A stretch of DNA of 64,000 nucleotides from Myxococcus virescens (GCF_900101905.1 NZ_FNAJ01000014.1:159096-223095); one strand, 5' to 3'. Shown: positions 25,499-35,199, counted from the first letter of the stretch. Notes: generated from the letters alone by a model not told the origin. Numbers and translations are program-made.

Positions 25499-26833
25499 AT
25501 GAGCGTTATGTCAAACGCAGCACTGGCTCTGTCCACGGGTCGCCGGTACCGTGCCTACACCACGCGACACCTGGACGAGCTGACGACTCGGGCCGGGCTC
25601 TCAGCGGATGAACGGCTGGCGGTGCAAGCGGTGGCGCACGTGCTGCCCTTCCGGACCAACAGCTACGTCGTGGACGAGCTGATTGACTGGGCCGCCGCGC
25701 CCGCCGACCCCATCTACCGGCTCGTCTTCCCGCAGGCGGACATGCTGCCCACGGACGACGTGGCTCGCATGGCGGACCTGCTGAGCTCCGGTGCATCCCC
25801 CCTGGAGCTGAACGCCGCCGCCAACGAGATTCGCGCGCGGCTCAATCCGCACCCCGCCGGGCAGATGCAGCTCAACGTTCCCAAGCAGGCCAACGAAGAG
25901 CCCGTCCCGGGCCTCCAGCACAAGTACAAGGAGACGGTGCTCATCTTCCCCAAGCAGGGACAGACGTGCCACGCCTACTGCACGTACTGCTTCCGCTGGG
26001 CGCAGTTCGTCGGGGACGCGGACCTGAAGTTCGCCTCGCGGGAAATCGAGCCGCTGGTGAACTACATCCGCGCGCACCCCGAGGTCACCAACGTGCTGTT
26101 CACCGGTGGCGACCCGATGATCATGACCGAGGCCGTGCTGGCCAAGTATATCGAGCCGCTGCTCGACATCGAGCACCTGGAGGCCATCCGCATCGGCACC
26201 AAGGCGCTGGCCTACTGGCCGCAGCGCTTCGTCACGGATTCGGACGCGGACGACATCCTGCGCCTGTTCGAGAAGGTGGTCGCCTCCGGCAAGAGCCTGG
26301 CCTTCATGGCGCATTTCTCTCATCCCAACGAGATGGTCCCCGAGATTGTCCAGGAGGCGGTGCGCCGCATCCGGAGCACCGGCGCGGTCATCCGCACCCA
26401 GGCGCCGCTCATCCGCACCATCAACGACACGCCGGGCACCTGGGAGAGCATGTGGCGCACGCACCTGCGCCACGGCATGGTGCCGTATTACATGTTCGTC
26501 GAGCGGGATACGGGTCCGCAGGACTACTTCGCGGTACCGCTCGCCGAGGCCTACGACATCTTCCGCAACGCCTACCAGAGCGTGTCCGGACTGGCGCGCA
26601 CGGTGCGCGGCCCGTCGATGTCCGCCACGCCCGGCAAGGTGTGCGTGGACGGTGTGGCGGAGATTGCCGGCGAGAAGGTCTTCGTCCTCCACTTCATCCA
26701 GGCGCGCGACCCGGAGCTCGTTGGCCGGCCCTTCTTCGCGAAGTACGACGAGAAGGCCTCCTGGCTGTTCGACCTCAAGCCCGCGATGGGCGCCACCCAC
26801 TTCCCGTGGGACGAGCCGTCCGCGCAGTCGTAG
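25499..26833 (+). CDS. KamA-family radical SAM protein (lysine 2,3-aminomutase-like)
   Basis: 444 residues. The radical-SAM cluster motif is CHAYCTYC with Cys157, Cys161 and Cys164, preceded by VLIFPKQGQT. VLFTGGDPMIM is the SAM-binding GGDP motif typical of lysine/glutamate 2,3-aminomutases. The family uses a 4Fe-4S cluster, SAM and PLP to move an amino group from C2 to C3. The length is close to family members. Because substrate residues differ between lysine and glutamate enzymes, only the family is assigned. It stands alone, with a strong terminator after the stop. It probably makes a beta-amino acid, perhaps a compatible solute or a metabolite building block; that is inference. Confidence 0.85.
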   Translation: MSVMSNAALALSTGRRYRAYTTRHLDELTTRAGLSADERLAVQAVAHVLPFRTNSYVVDELIDWAAAPADPIYRLVFPQADMLPTDDVARMADLLSSGASPLELNAAANEIRARLNPHPAGQMQLNVPKQANEEPVPGLQHKYKETVLIFPKQGQTCHAYCTYCFRWAQFVGDADLKFASREIEPLVNYIRAHPEVTNVLFTGGDPMIMTEAVLAKYIEPLLDIEHLEAIRIGTKALAYWPQRFVTDSDADDILRLFEKVVASGKSLAFMAHFSHPNEMVPEIVQEAVRRIRSTGAVIRTQAPLIRTINDTPGTWESMWRTHLRHGMVPYYMFVERDTGPQDYFAVPLAEAYDIFRNAYQSVSGLARTVRGPSMSATPGKVCVDGVAEIAGEKVFVLHFIQARDPELVGRPFFAKYDEKASWLFDLKPAMGATHFPWDEPSAQS

Positions 26834-26842
26834 CCGCCACGC

Positions 26843-26873
26843 GGCGGGAGGCCCCAGTGGCTGGCCTCCCGCC
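26843..26873 (+). terminator. Strong hairpin after the KamA-like gene
   Basis: GGCGGGAGGCC (26843-26853) and GGCCTCCCGCC (26863-26873) form a perfect 11-bp stem with a 9-nt loop, starting 10 bp after the stop codon. Confidence 0.75.
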
Positions 26874-27382
26874 CCGGGCGCATGCCCTTGGAAGCGAACG
26901 CGGAGGGTCCACGTCAGCGTCAGACGCTTGGAATCCAGAGGCATCCACCAGCGTCCGCGGGTTGGGAACCTGCGGCCGGGCGGTGCGTAGACCCAGCCGC
27001 GTCGCGCCCTCACCTCGCATCCGCTCTGGAAACCCCAGATTCGACTCCCGTCAGGGTCCTCGACGTCCCGCCATGTTCCAGCGCGTTCCGCAGGGTCATG
27101 CGACGTACGTGCAACATGGCGGGGGTCAGGCGGAGACGGTCTTCAACCCACGTGGAGATGGGGGCAACATCCATGCGGGTTTCGTCGTCCAGCACGGTCG
27201 GCCAGCCTTCGGGGAGATCGTCGGACAGCTCGCGCTCGCGCACGAGCACATCGCGCACAAGACATTAGCGACGCGCTTCAGGATGGCATCCCGCGAATTC
27301 CGTACTGCGGATTCCCAACCCTGAGCTGTCCGAATTGACGGAGGCAACTCCAGCTCCCCCCTCGGCGGACCCGCGCCCCGTA
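26874..27382. other. 509-bp stretch, possible gene debris
   Basis: The minus strand at about 27010-27258 has a protein-like frame (RDVLVRERELSDDLPEGWPT...) with no good start context or family. It may be a decayed gene. Nothing else was recognised. Confidence 0.3.
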
Positions 27383-27880
27383 TCACTGCTTGGTAGCCAG
27401 GATGGGACAGTCTGGGCCGCAGGGCTCCCTCTCCCAGACGAGGATGAGGCCACCGTCGTCGCAGCCTTTGCACCCCTCTCCGTCGCACTCCGGGCAGTCC
27501 AGCGCGTCGAAGTTGTGCTTCTCTTGCAGGTGTTCCATGGCCGCGAGCGCCCCTGGCTTCGCCGGGTCAGCTTTATCAAGAGAGAATATCGCGGTGACAT
27601 GTTCCTGCTCGTCCTTCGCATCGCTGTCGCTCCCCTGGGCGCGTGACGAGAGGAACTTGCGGAGGCCTATCCTGACGCCCTCCAGGACGAAGAGCACTCC
27701 GACTAGAACGAGTAGGAAAAGCCCCTCGTTCTGCACCAGGAAATCCAGGTCGATTCCGAGGAACGTGTTCGTCCATACGGCTTGCACGATGAGCACGGCG
27801 AAAAACGCCACGAACATAGGGCCCCGTAGCGAGAGAGCATTGATTGCCCACCGGGAGATTTTTTCCGAAGTCATCTTCAT
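27383..27880 (-). CDS. Two-TM membrane protein with DnaJ-like Cys-rich motif
   Basis: 165 residues. Two TM helices lie at about 20-38 (GPMFVAFFAVLIVQAVW) and 50-70 (EGLFLLVLVGVLFVLEGV). A charged linker follows. Near the C-terminus is CPECDGEGCKGCDDGG, the CxxCxGxGC pattern of DnaJ-type zinc-binding repeats, and then a further pair, CGPDC. The tail would lie on the cytoplasmic side if both termini do. Function unknown; such tails can bind zinc or misfolded protein. It is less GC-rich than its neighbours (Lys/Asp-rich), and it sits beside an integrase pseudogene, so it may be acquired DNA. Confidence 0.6.
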   Translation of the reverse strand: MKMTSEKISRWAINALSLRGPMFVAFFAVLIVQAVWTNTFLGIDLDFLVQNEGLFLLVLVGVLFVLEGVRIGLRKFLSSRAQGSDSDAKDEQEHVTAIFSLDKADPAKPGALAAMEHLQEKHNFDALDCPECDGEGCKGCDDGGLILVWEREPCGPDCPILATKQ

Positions 27881-27946
27881 GCCGCGTTGTCCTAGAGCGT
27901 GACTTTTTCGTCACCGAAAACCTGCGCTGGCGCGCCAGGGGCTTAG

Positions 27947-28810
27947 CACACGGCCCAGGGGCTCGCTCCCATCCTGAACACGCGGCGCGCCGCACCTGGA
28001 CTTGCCCCCGTCAAATCAGACGGCCCCAAGGTGTTGAGCGTGAAGACCATCAACAACGTCCTCACGGTGCGAAGCAAGATGCGGCACGTCGCCGCGGAGC
28101 AAGAGGTGATTCCGCAGGCTCCGCACGTGCAGCGCTTCAGAACCTCCCCAAGCCGTCGTTCGACTTCCTCACGTTCGAGGAGGCCGAGCGGCTTGTCTCC
28201 AGGGCCGATCCGGAGTGGAGGCCGGTGCTGCTGGTCGCCATCAAGACGGTCCTGCGTCAGGGGGGCGCTTGCGGGCGCCAGTAGCCTGACGTGGACTTGA
28301 AGCGCGGTCTTCTCCACGTCCGTCGCACCACCATCTCGCGTGGAGTGACGGACCTCCCCAAGGGCGGACGCGAGTGAACGTTGGAGCTGCCCTCCTCTGC
28401 GGTGGACGCTCTGGAGGAGCATCGACTCCTTCGTGGGCGCTACGTGTACTGCCAGGAGAATGGGAAGCCGCTCACGCCGGGCAAGATGGACCTGCCCTCG
28501 TGCGCTCACTCCGCCGAGTTGGCATCACGCGAGAGGAAGGCATCATCGGCTGGCATGACCTGCGCCACACCTACGGGAGCCATCTCGCGATGAAGGGCGT
28601 TCCCTGAAGGCCATCAAAGAGCTGATGGGGCGCGCCACCATCGACATGACGGAGCGGTATGCCCACCTCAGTCCCGACACGCGTCGTCACGCGGTGCGAG
28701 TGCTGGACCTCTCGCTTGCGCCCGCGTGCGACACAGGCAGAGGACGTGGCCAACCATGCGTCATGACTGAGTTGAAAAAGTGGTCCTGGCAGGCGTCGAA
28801 CCCGCAGCGA
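27947..28810 (+). pseudogene. Tyrosine recombinase (phage-type integrase) pseudogene
   Basis: Pieces of a site-specific integrase occur in order in three frames: SVKTINNVLTV and AEQEVIPQAPHVQ (core-binding domain), FDFLTFEEAERLVSRADPEW and VAIKTVLRQG (start of the catalytic domain), ELPSSAVDALEEHRLLRGRY, WHDLRHTYGSHLAMKG (His-x-Leu-Arg-His) and ATIDMTERYAHLSPDTR (Tyr nucleophile). Several frameshifts and an in-frame stop make it non-functional. It marks an old integration event, though no tRNA or attachment repeat was found beside it. Boundaries are approximate. Confidence 0.85.
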
Positions 28811-28957
28811 CGTGGGCTCAATATCCGACGGCAGCCGGGCGACGGCTGCGACGTTGTCGGACATTGCCGTCACAATCTGCTCGAAGCGGATGGGAACCTG
28901 GGCCCGGTTCGCGGCCTCGATGAGCGCCCTCCGCTCGGCGTCAGTCGAAGCGGTCAT
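28779..28957 (-). other. Possible remnant of a small gene
   Basis: A minus-strand frame from ATG 28957 begins MTASTDAERRALIEAANRAQ and is protein-like for about 50 residues before running into antisense of the integrase pseudogene. Probably truncated; function unknown. Confidence 0.25.
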
Positions 28958-29063
28958 GCAAAGCTTGTGACTTCCAGCATCACACGCCCGTGGCGCCTCC
29001 CTGGCCAGGCGAGCACGCACCCGACACCTTCCACCTGAGGCGCAAGATGCATACCGTGGCGTC

Positions 29064-29366
29064 ATGCTCGGCGACCGTTCCTGGGAGGAGTGGATTTCGG
29101 AGTACTCGAAAAGCCACACCCATGCTGTCAACCGTCTGTGTCATACGGTAGGCATTCCGATGATTGCGGCCTCGGTCCCCCTGGCCGCCGCATCCCCGTT
29201 CGTCCCTCGCCTCTGGAAGGTGCCCGCCGCCCTCTTCGTCGCCGGGTGGAGCTTCCAGTTCGTGGGCCATGCCTTCGAGCGCAAGCCCCCTGAGTTCCTC
29301 AAGGACTGGCGCTTCCTCTTCGTGGGCCTGCGGTGGTGGGCCGCGAAGGTGGCGGGCAAGGCTTGA
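29064..29366 (+). CDS. Mpo1-like (DUF962) membrane protein
   Basis: 100 residues. The conserved HTVGIPMIAAS motif near residue 27, followed by FQFVGHAFERKPPEF and WRFLFVGLRWW, is the DUF962/Mpo1 signature. In yeast, Mpo1 is an iron-dependent dioxygenase acting on 2-hydroxy fatty acids; bacterial members are small inner-membrane proteins with the same His residues, several of which are visible here (HTHAVNRLCH, GHAFE). The length matches short bacterial members. It converges on the FAD monooxygenase with a 16-bp gap. An activity on hydroxy fatty acids is possible but untested. Confidence 0.88.
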   Translation: MLGDRSWEEWISEYSKSHTHAVNRLCHTVGIPMIAASVPLAAASPFVPRLWKVPAALFVAGWSFQFVGHAFERKPPEFLKDWRFLFVGLRWWAAKVAGKA

Positions 29367-29382
29367 CGCCCGCCTGAATCGC

Positions 29383-30618
29383 TCAAGCCCTGGGAGGCGC
29401 CGCTGGCGTGCGCACGTGTTCGGGCCGTACACCCATGCCCACCAGGCGCGCCGGAATGCGCCGCAGGAACGGGACGTGCTGGACCAGCCACAGCGGCAAG
29501 GGAAGCGCGGTGGACGCCGCCGGGCCTCGCAGCGCGGGCCCGAGCACGCGATTCTGGATGAGGACCTGAGCCCGCTGGGTGACACGCGTGGGCCACTCCC
29601 GGCGCTCCTGGACACGCCGCAGGTCCATGGGCGTCACGTGCCGGGCGAGCAGTGGCCCCGCGAGGATGTTGGCGGCGGCCACCGCGTCCTGCACCGCCAG
29701 GTTGATGCCGACCCCGCCCACCGGTGACATGGCATGCGCCGCGTCGCCAATGCAGAGCAGGCCCGCCTGGTACCAGGTGCGCAGCCGATCCACTCGCACG
29801 GTGAGCAGCTTCACGTCGTCCCACGTCGCCAGTTCGTGGGTCCGGTCCGCCAGAAAGGGCGCCATCCGGGCGAAGTCCTCGCGGAAGGCCGCCAGCCCGG
29901 CCTCGCGCAAGGCGTCGAAGCTGCCCTTCGCGATGACACGCCCGCACTGCCACGAGTCGCCCCGGTTGATGAGGACGAAAATCTGTCCCTTCTCGAAGCG
30001 GCCCATGGGGTCCTCGGGGTCTTCGGGCTTGCGCGAGACACGGAACCAGAGGACGTCCATGGGCGCGCCCAGGACCTCCACCTCCAGGCCGGCGCGCTGA
30101 CGCATGACGGAGGTCCGGCCATCCGCCGCCACCACCAGCGACGCACGAACCTCCAATGAGCCCTCCGGCGTCCGGGCCTGGACGCCGACGACACACCCCT
30201 TCTCACGCAACACATCCGTCACTTCAGCACACCGGCGCAGGTGGAAGCCCGGGTACTCGGCGGCCTTCCGCGCGAGGAAGTCGAGCAGGTCCCACTGCGG
30301 CATGAACGCGATGTAACGCGCGCGCGTGGGCAGGTGAGAGAAGTCTCCGACGACCACGTCATGGGCACCGCGCTGGAAGCGCAACACCGGCGCCTTTTGA
30401 TGCGGCAGGGCCAGGAGCTCATCCAGCCACCCCAGCTCGTGCATCAGCTCCAGGGTGGAGGGGTGGATGGTGTCGCCGCGGAAGTCACGCAGGAAGTCCG
30501 CGTGCTTCTCCAACACCGTCACCTCCACCCCCGCCCGCGCCAGCAACAAGCCCAGCATCATCCCCGCCGGGCCTCCTCCCACGACACAACACTGCGTGGT
30601 GCGCACCTCGTCGGCCAT
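29383..30618 (-). CDS. FAD-dependent aromatic hydroxylase/monooxygenase-like protein
   Basis: 411 residues. The N-terminal Rossmann motif CCVVGGGPAGMMLGLLLARA, the DG motif VVAADGRTSVMR near residue 160 and the GD motif IGDAAHAMSPVGGVGIN near 290 are those of p-hydroxybenzoate-hydroxylase-type FAD monooxygenases (UbiH/PHBH group). The start at ATG 30618 has a GGGGG upstream and lies just before the FAD motif. The enzyme would use NAD(P)H and O2 to hydroxylate an aromatic or polyketide substrate, which cannot be named. It is a single-gene unit with no biosynthetic cluster visible around it. Confidence 0.88.
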   Translation of the reverse strand: MADEVRTTQCCVVGGGPAGMMLGLLLARAGVEVTVLEKHADFLRDFRGDTIHPSTLELMHELGWLDELLALPHQKAPVLRFQRGAHDVVVGDFSHLPTRARYIAFMPQWDLLDFLARKAAEYPGFHLRRCAEVTDVLREKGCVVGVQARTPEGSLEVRASLVVAADGRTSVMRQRAGLEVEVLGAPMDVLWFRVSRKPEDPEDPMGRFEKGQIFVLINRGDSWQCGRVIAKGSFDALREAGLAAFREDFARMAPFLADRTHELATWDDVKLLTVRVDRLRTWYQAGLLCIGDAAHAMSPVGGVGINLAVQDAVAAANILAGPLLARHVTPMDLRRVQERREWPTRVTQRAQVLIQNRVLGPALRGPAASTALPLPLWLVQHVPFLRRIPARLVGMGVRPEHVRTPAAPPRA

Positions 30619-31158
30619 GTCAGTCCCCCGCCATGTCAGCCTCAGGCAGCAAGAGTCTACGAACGCCCCACCCGGAACGACCAGCCCCTCCAGGACCGAA
30701 CGTCTCTCCCTGACAGCAGCGCGATTCAAGGGGCGCTTCTCGGCGCCCCCAGGAACAATGTCATTTCAGGCGCGACATGACACGCCGACAAGTCGTCAGC
30801 CGGCTCCTACAGAGTGCCTGAGACAATGGCTAACAGCGTTCTATGAATCCGAATGGAATTCACGGACGTCGACCGCTGGCGCGAACCCCAGTGCGTGTCC
30901 GCGTGAGTGGGACGGCCCTCGCCTGAGGTGAGGCATGGGGTGCCCGGCTCGTGTTCGACTGCTCCAAGGACGGCCTGCGTCAATTCTCACTCCGTGAGAC
31001 TCCAACTCATCGGGCATGGCATTCTGCAACGTCGCGCTCCCGAATCCCGAGAATCACAGAGACACGGGCGGGACACACCGGGAATGACAGAGCCATGAGT
31101 TAGGGTCTCACCCTGCTGGGAGATTCTTCCCGGCATTCAACTTTGTAGAGGTTTCCTG
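30619..31158. other. 540-bp intergenic region
   Basis: Divergent promoter region between the FAD monooxygenase and the nucleotidase. No supported gene. The last 60 bp before 31159 are AT-richer and may hold the promoter of the downstream gene. Confidence 0.4.
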
Positions 31159-33018
31159 ATGCGTTTTCCTGCCTGGGCGCGCGCGTTGCGCACGACTTCA
31201 TTCTGCCTCGTGGGTGCCTGCTCGCTGTTGACGGCTTGCGATTCCAGCGAAGATCCAGGGCCCGGCAACGAGCCCCCGCCCGACACCACCCCTCGTACGC
31301 TGACGCTGCTGCAGACGAGCGACCTGCACACGAACATCTTCCCGTGGGACTACTTCTCCGGGAAGCCCGACGCGAAGCGCGGCGTCGCCAAGGTGGCCAC
31401 GCTCGTCAAGCAGGAGCGGGAGAAGAACCCGGACTGCACGCTGCTCGTCGACACGGGCGACACCATCCAGGGCTCGCCGCTGGGCACCTACTATGCCCTG
31501 GTGGACAACACGCCCCAGCATCCCATGGCCGCCGCCATGAACGAGATGGGCTATGCCGCCATGGCCCTGGGCAACCACGAGTTCAACTTCGGCCTGGACG
31601 TCCTCAACAAGTTCAAGAACGAGGTCAACTTCCCGCTGCTCGGCGCCAACGTGCGCAACAGCGCGGACGGCTCCGAGGCCTTCACGCCCTACGTCATCAA
31701 GACGGTGTGTGACGTGAAGGTCGGCATCCTCGGCCTGGTGACGCCTGGCGTGACGACGTGGGAGCGCGCGGAGAACATCGCCGGCCTGCGCTTCGATGAC
31801 CCGCTGCAGACGGCGAAGGACTACGTGCCGCGGATGAAGGAAGCCGGCGCGGACGTGGTGGTGGTGGCCATCCACAGCGGTCCCGACCGGCAGCCGACCG
31901 GCAGCGCGAGCAACCCCGAGTCCTGGCTGGCCGACTACGCGGATGATTCAAAGTGGGCGGACCGAGGCAACCTCCCTGGAGAGAACCAGGCCGTCCAGAT
32001 TGCCCAGCAGGTCCCCGGCGTGGATGTCCTCCTCACGGGCCACACGCACCAGCCCATTCCGAAGATGCTGCTGCGAAACGTGGACGGTAGCGAGGTCCTC
32101 CTCACGCAGCCCAACCGCTGGGGCAGCCACCTGGCCGACGTCCAGCTCCAGGTCACCTGGGATGGCGAGCGATGGGGCGTGAACACCCATGACGCCCAAC
32201 TCCACGTCGTGGACGACACGGTGGCGGCGGATGCCGCCGTCACCCAGAGCACCCAGGTCCACCACGACACGACGGTCGCCTACGTGAACCAGAAGATTGG
32301 CACCACCACCGGCGTGTTCCCGGGCGGCTTCGCCGGGCGCTACGTGGACGGCCCGCTGGGGGACCTCATCAACATCGTGCAGGAGCAGGCCGCGCTCGAA
32401 GCCGGTTTCGCCGTGGACCTGTCCCTGGGCGCCATCTTCACCAACGATGTCTCGCTGCCCGAGGGAGACGTCACCCTGCGCGACGCCTACAGCGTCTACA
32501 TCTACGACAACACGCTGTACGTCATGGAAATCAACGGCTCCATCCTCCGGCGCGCGGTGGAGATGAACGCCAACTACTTCACCACCATTGACCCGGCCAA
32601 CCTGCCCCCGACGCCCGCGGAGGCGAAGGCCACCTCGCCCTCCATCGCGGACTACAACTGGGACCTCTACTCGCACATCGAATACGGCTATGACTTGACG
32701 AAGCCCGCGGGTTCGCGGACCACGCACCTGCGCTTCAAGGGCAATGAAGTCACTGACGACCAGGTCTTCATCGTCGCCATCAACAACTACCGCGCGGGTG
32801 GTGGTGGCGGGTACAGCATGTTCAAGGAAGGCCGCGTGCTGTGGACGTCCGCGGATGGCGTGCGGGACTACGTCGCGCGCTACCTGCAGGAGAACCAGGG
32901 GCTGTCGCCGGACGCGGTGAACACCTGCAACTTCACGCTCGGGCCCGACCTCTACACGCCGTACTACGCGGCCACGTTCGGCCCGGCGAAGTGCCTGACC
33001 GTGGAGACCGTGGAGTAG
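31159..33018 (+). CDS. 5'-nucleotidase/2',3'-cyclic phosphodiesterase lipoprotein
   Basis: 619 residues. The lipoprotein signal ends LLTAC (Cys about residue 27), followed by a Pro/Gly/Glu linker. The calcineurin-like metallophosphatase domain has all five motifs: LLQTSDLHTNI, DTGDTIQGSPLG, ALGNHEFNFGLD, VVVVAIHSGPD and LLTGHTHQP. The C-terminal 5'-nucleotidase domain has DVSLPEGDVTLRDAYS and the substrate-binding AINNYRAGGGGGYS loop typical of CpdB/UshA proteins. It probably dephosphorylates extracellular nucleotides or cyclic nucleotides at the envelope to salvage nucleoside and phosphate. Single-gene unit followed by a hairpin. Confidence 0.92.
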   Translation: MRFPAWARALRTTSFCLVGACSLLTACDSSEDPGPGNEPPPDTTPRTLTLLQTSDLHTNIFPWDYFSGKPDAKRGVAKVATLVKQEREKNPDCTLLVDTGDTIQGSPLGTYYALVDNTPQHPMAAAMNEMGYAAMALGNHEFNFGLDVLNKFKNEVNFPLLGANVRNSADGSEAFTPYVIKTVCDVKVGILGLVTPGVTTWERAENIAGLRFDDPLQTAKDYVPRMKEAGADVVVVAIHSGPDRQPTGSASNPESWLADYADDSKWADRGNLPGENQAVQIAQQVPGVDVLLTGHTHQPIPKMLLRNVDGSEVLLTQPNRWGSHLADVQLQVTWDGERWGVNTHDAQLHVVDDTVAADAAVTQSTQVHHDTTVAYVNQKIGTTTGVFPGGFAGRYVDGPLGDLINIVQEQAALEAGFAVDLSLGAIFTNDVSLPEGDVTLRDAYSVYIYDNTLYVMEINGSILRRAVEMNANYFTTIDPANLPPTPAEAKATSPSIADYNWDLYSHIEYGYDLTKPAGSRTTHLRFKGNEVTDDQVFIVAINNYRAGGGGGYSMFKEGRVLWTSADGVRDYVARYLQENQGLSPDAVNTCNFTLGPDLYTPYYAATFGPAKCLTVETVE

Positions 33019-33041
33019 GCACACGCTGATTTCACGCGGGG

Positions 33042-33070
33042 CCGGGCGCGCGCCGTTCAGGTGCGCCCGG
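33042..33070 (+). terminator. Hairpin after the nucleotidase gene
   Basis: CCGGGCGC (33042-33049) pairs perfectly with GCGCCCGG (33063-33070), 24 bp after the stop. Confidence 0.65.
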
Positions 33071-33513
33071 TCTCCGGCGCGAAGCTCACTTGCGCCGGGG
33101 CGGAGCGGGTGCCGCCTGCTCGCGACAGGACCTCTCCGCGCATGCCACGCCCTCGTCGACCCGTTGCATGACCAGATAGGCGAAGGTGAATCTGGTCAGC
33201 GATGCGGCGGACATCCACAAGGAACTCCAGCCCATCCTGTGGAAACACGGCGTGAACATCGCGTGTCGCCGAAGCTGCTGAAGTCGCGCGCGCAGCCCGC
33301 TCGCGGTCGCGCGCACCTTGGTCTCCAGCTGCGCCATGTGGGGCTTTCCGGGGAAGCACGCGCCCACGCAGCGCGGAATAACCAAGAAAGCATCGGACTC
33401 TCAGAATTCTTCCACGCCATGAGGCAGACACAGTGCCTCCGTGGGGGCCGGCTCGGTCCCGCTTGCGGGAAGTGTGGTACGAGAAGCCAGTTCCCGCGAA
33501 CCGGAGGATTGCT
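33071..33513. other. Intergenic region with a possible small minus-strand gene
   Basis: The minus-strand frame 33086-33337 (MAQLETKVRATASGLRARLQ...) codes for about 83 residues ending in a basic tail. It has no family and an unclear start, and could be real. Otherwise this is the promoter region of the DAG-linker lipoprotein. Confidence 0.3.
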
Positions 33514-35199
33514 TTGACGTTGTTTCGAGTGTGTCTGACTTCGCTGCTGGTCTTCGTGGCCGCCTGCGGGGGGGATTCGGATCCCGTAGTGACTCCTGAC
33601 GCCGGCCAGACGCGACCAGACGCGGGCGGCGGAACGCCGGACGCGGGCGAGGAGACGCCTGACGCCGGTGAGGAAACGCCGGACGCGGGTGAAGAAGCGC
33701 CGGACGCGGGCGAGGAAGCCCCGGACGCCGGCAGCGAGACGCCGGACGCGGGCGAGGAAATCCCGGACGCCGGCAGCGAGACGCCGGACGCGGGTGAGGA
33801 AATCCCGGACGGCGGCAGCGAGACGCCCGACGCCGGGAGTGAGACACCTGACGCGGGTGTGGAGCCCGAGGTGAGCGTCATCGACAACTGGGGCTTCGAA
33901 GAGTGGCCCGGTGCGCTTCCGGAGATGTGGCTCGGGAGCAAGTCGAACATCACGTCGGACAGCGTGCAGAAGGTGACCACGAACGCCTACGAGGGCGTGA
34001 ACGCGGTCCGCCTGACCAACACCTCGGGGACGCACCGGCGCTTCACCACCGGAGCGAAGTCGATGCCCGCGGGCCGTTACGCCTGCACCTTCCAGGCGCG
34101 GGGCACCGGCGAAGTTCGAAACGCCTTCTTCGACGACGACTACTCCAGCTACTCGTCCTACACGGCCGTCGACAGCGCGACGTGGACGCAGGTGGCGTAC
34201 AGCTTCAACCTCGCCAACGACGTCTTCGACACCTTCGAGCTCATCTTCAGCATCCGCAACACCAGCGGCGAGCACCTGAGCATCGATGACGTGCGCTGCA
34301 CGCGGGCCGCCGAGCCGTGTGACGCGGTCAGCTGCGAGTCCTGGGAGCGCTGCGTGAATGCCACCGCGACCTGCGAGCCGCTCGCCGGCCGGTGCAACGC
34401 CGCCGAGGACTGCAGCGAGTGGCAAGCCTGCGACGAGACGAACACGTGCGTGGTCGCCGCCGGCCGCTGCACCCGCCACGCGGATTGCGCGGGGACGCCG
34501 GAGACGCCGGTCTGCGATACGGCCAGCCACCTCTGCGTCGAGGGCGACCCTTGCGCCGGCGTCGTGTGCAACCACCCGGCGACGAGCTGCAACCCCACGA
34601 GCGGCGTGTGCGAGCTGTCCGCGGGAGCCTGCTTCACCACGTACGACTGCGTGGGTGAGCTGCCGGCCTGCGACACGGCGACCGGACGCTGCGTGTCCGC
34701 CGACCACCCCGCGAACATCATCCTCAACGGTGGATTCGAAAGCTGGAGCACCACCTACATCCCCTACCACGGCAACCATCTCCTCCCGGACTACTGGTAC
34801 GGGCTCGACAACGGCGTCGCCGACCCGGGCACGGAGATCAGGCCGTCGCGACTCGTGCGCTACACGACGGCGGTGCATGGCGGTTCGTCGGCGCTGCAGT
34901 TCGTGGTCCCCATCCAGGTCGCCGAGCGCTTCACGCTCGAGAAGTTCAACATCCCGAGCGGCAACTACTCCTGCTCGTACCGGGTGCGGGGCCACGGCAC
35001 CCTCCGGCATCGCAGCTACTCGAGCGCCGGCTGGAGCCCGGCCACCGACTTCCTCACCGTCGACAGCGACGAGTGGCAGCCGGTGTTCTTCCGTGTCACG
35101 GGCAACGTGCGTGACTGGCGCCTGTTCTTCTATCCGAGCCGCAGCGAAGCCGACCGCGACCACCTCCAGGTCGACGACGTCGTCTGCACGAAGGACTAG
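33514..35199 (+). CDS. DAG-linker lipoprotein with two carbohydrate-binding-like domains
   Basis: 561 residues. The start is TTG 33514 with GGAGG six bases upstream; it gives a lipoprotein signal ending FVAACGG. A long repetitive linker of TPDAGEE/TPDAGSE units follows (residues about 27-115). Two similar domains come next, each opening with an NGGFE/NWGFEEW pattern (about 125 and 410) and closing with a conserved DDVxC motif (SIDDVRC; QVDDVVC). This matches carbohydrate-binding-module-like jelly-roll domains. Between them is a Cys-rich section of about 130 residues with EGF-like spacing. No catalytic domain. It is a probable surface adhesin or glycan-binding protein. Confidence 0.75.
   Translation: MTLFRVCLTSLLVFVAACGGDSDPVVTPDAGQTRPDAGGGTPDAGEETPDAGEETPDAGEEAPDAGEEAPDAGSETPDAGEEIPDAGSETPDAGEEIPDGGSETPDAGSETPDAGVEPEVSVIDNWGFEEWPGALPEMWLGSKSNITSDSVQKVTTNAYEGVNAVRLTNTSGTHRRFTTGAKSMPAGRYACTFQARGTGEVRNAFFDDDYSSYSSYTAVDSATWTQVAYSFNLANDVFDTFELIFSIRNTSGEHLSIDDVRCTRAAEPCDAVSCESWERCVNATATCEPLAGRCNAAEDCSEWQACDETNTCVVAAGRCTRHADCAGTPETPVCDTASHLCVEGDPCAGVVCNHPATSCNPTSGVCELSAGACFTTYDCVGELPACDTATGRCVSADHPANIILNGGFESWSTTYIPYHGNHLLPDYWYGLDNGVADPGTEIRPSRLVRYTTAVHGGSSALQFVVPIQVAERFTLEKFNIPSGNYSCSYRVRGHGTLRHRSYSSAGWSPATDFLTVDSDEWQPVFFRVTGNVRDWRLFFYPSRSEADRDHLQVDDVVCTKD
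33594..33861 (+). repeat. DAG-rich coding repeat (TPDAGEE/SE units)
   Basis: About a dozen degenerate 21-bp units encode the linker of the lipoprotein at 33514. Internal recombination could change its length. Confidence 0.8.

Noticed and set aside
33594..33861. Tandem repeats that could be taken for a CRISPR array
   Set aside because: The units are a coding DAG linker with no spacer structure and are in frame. NHL and SBBP repeats elsewhere are likewise protein repeats.
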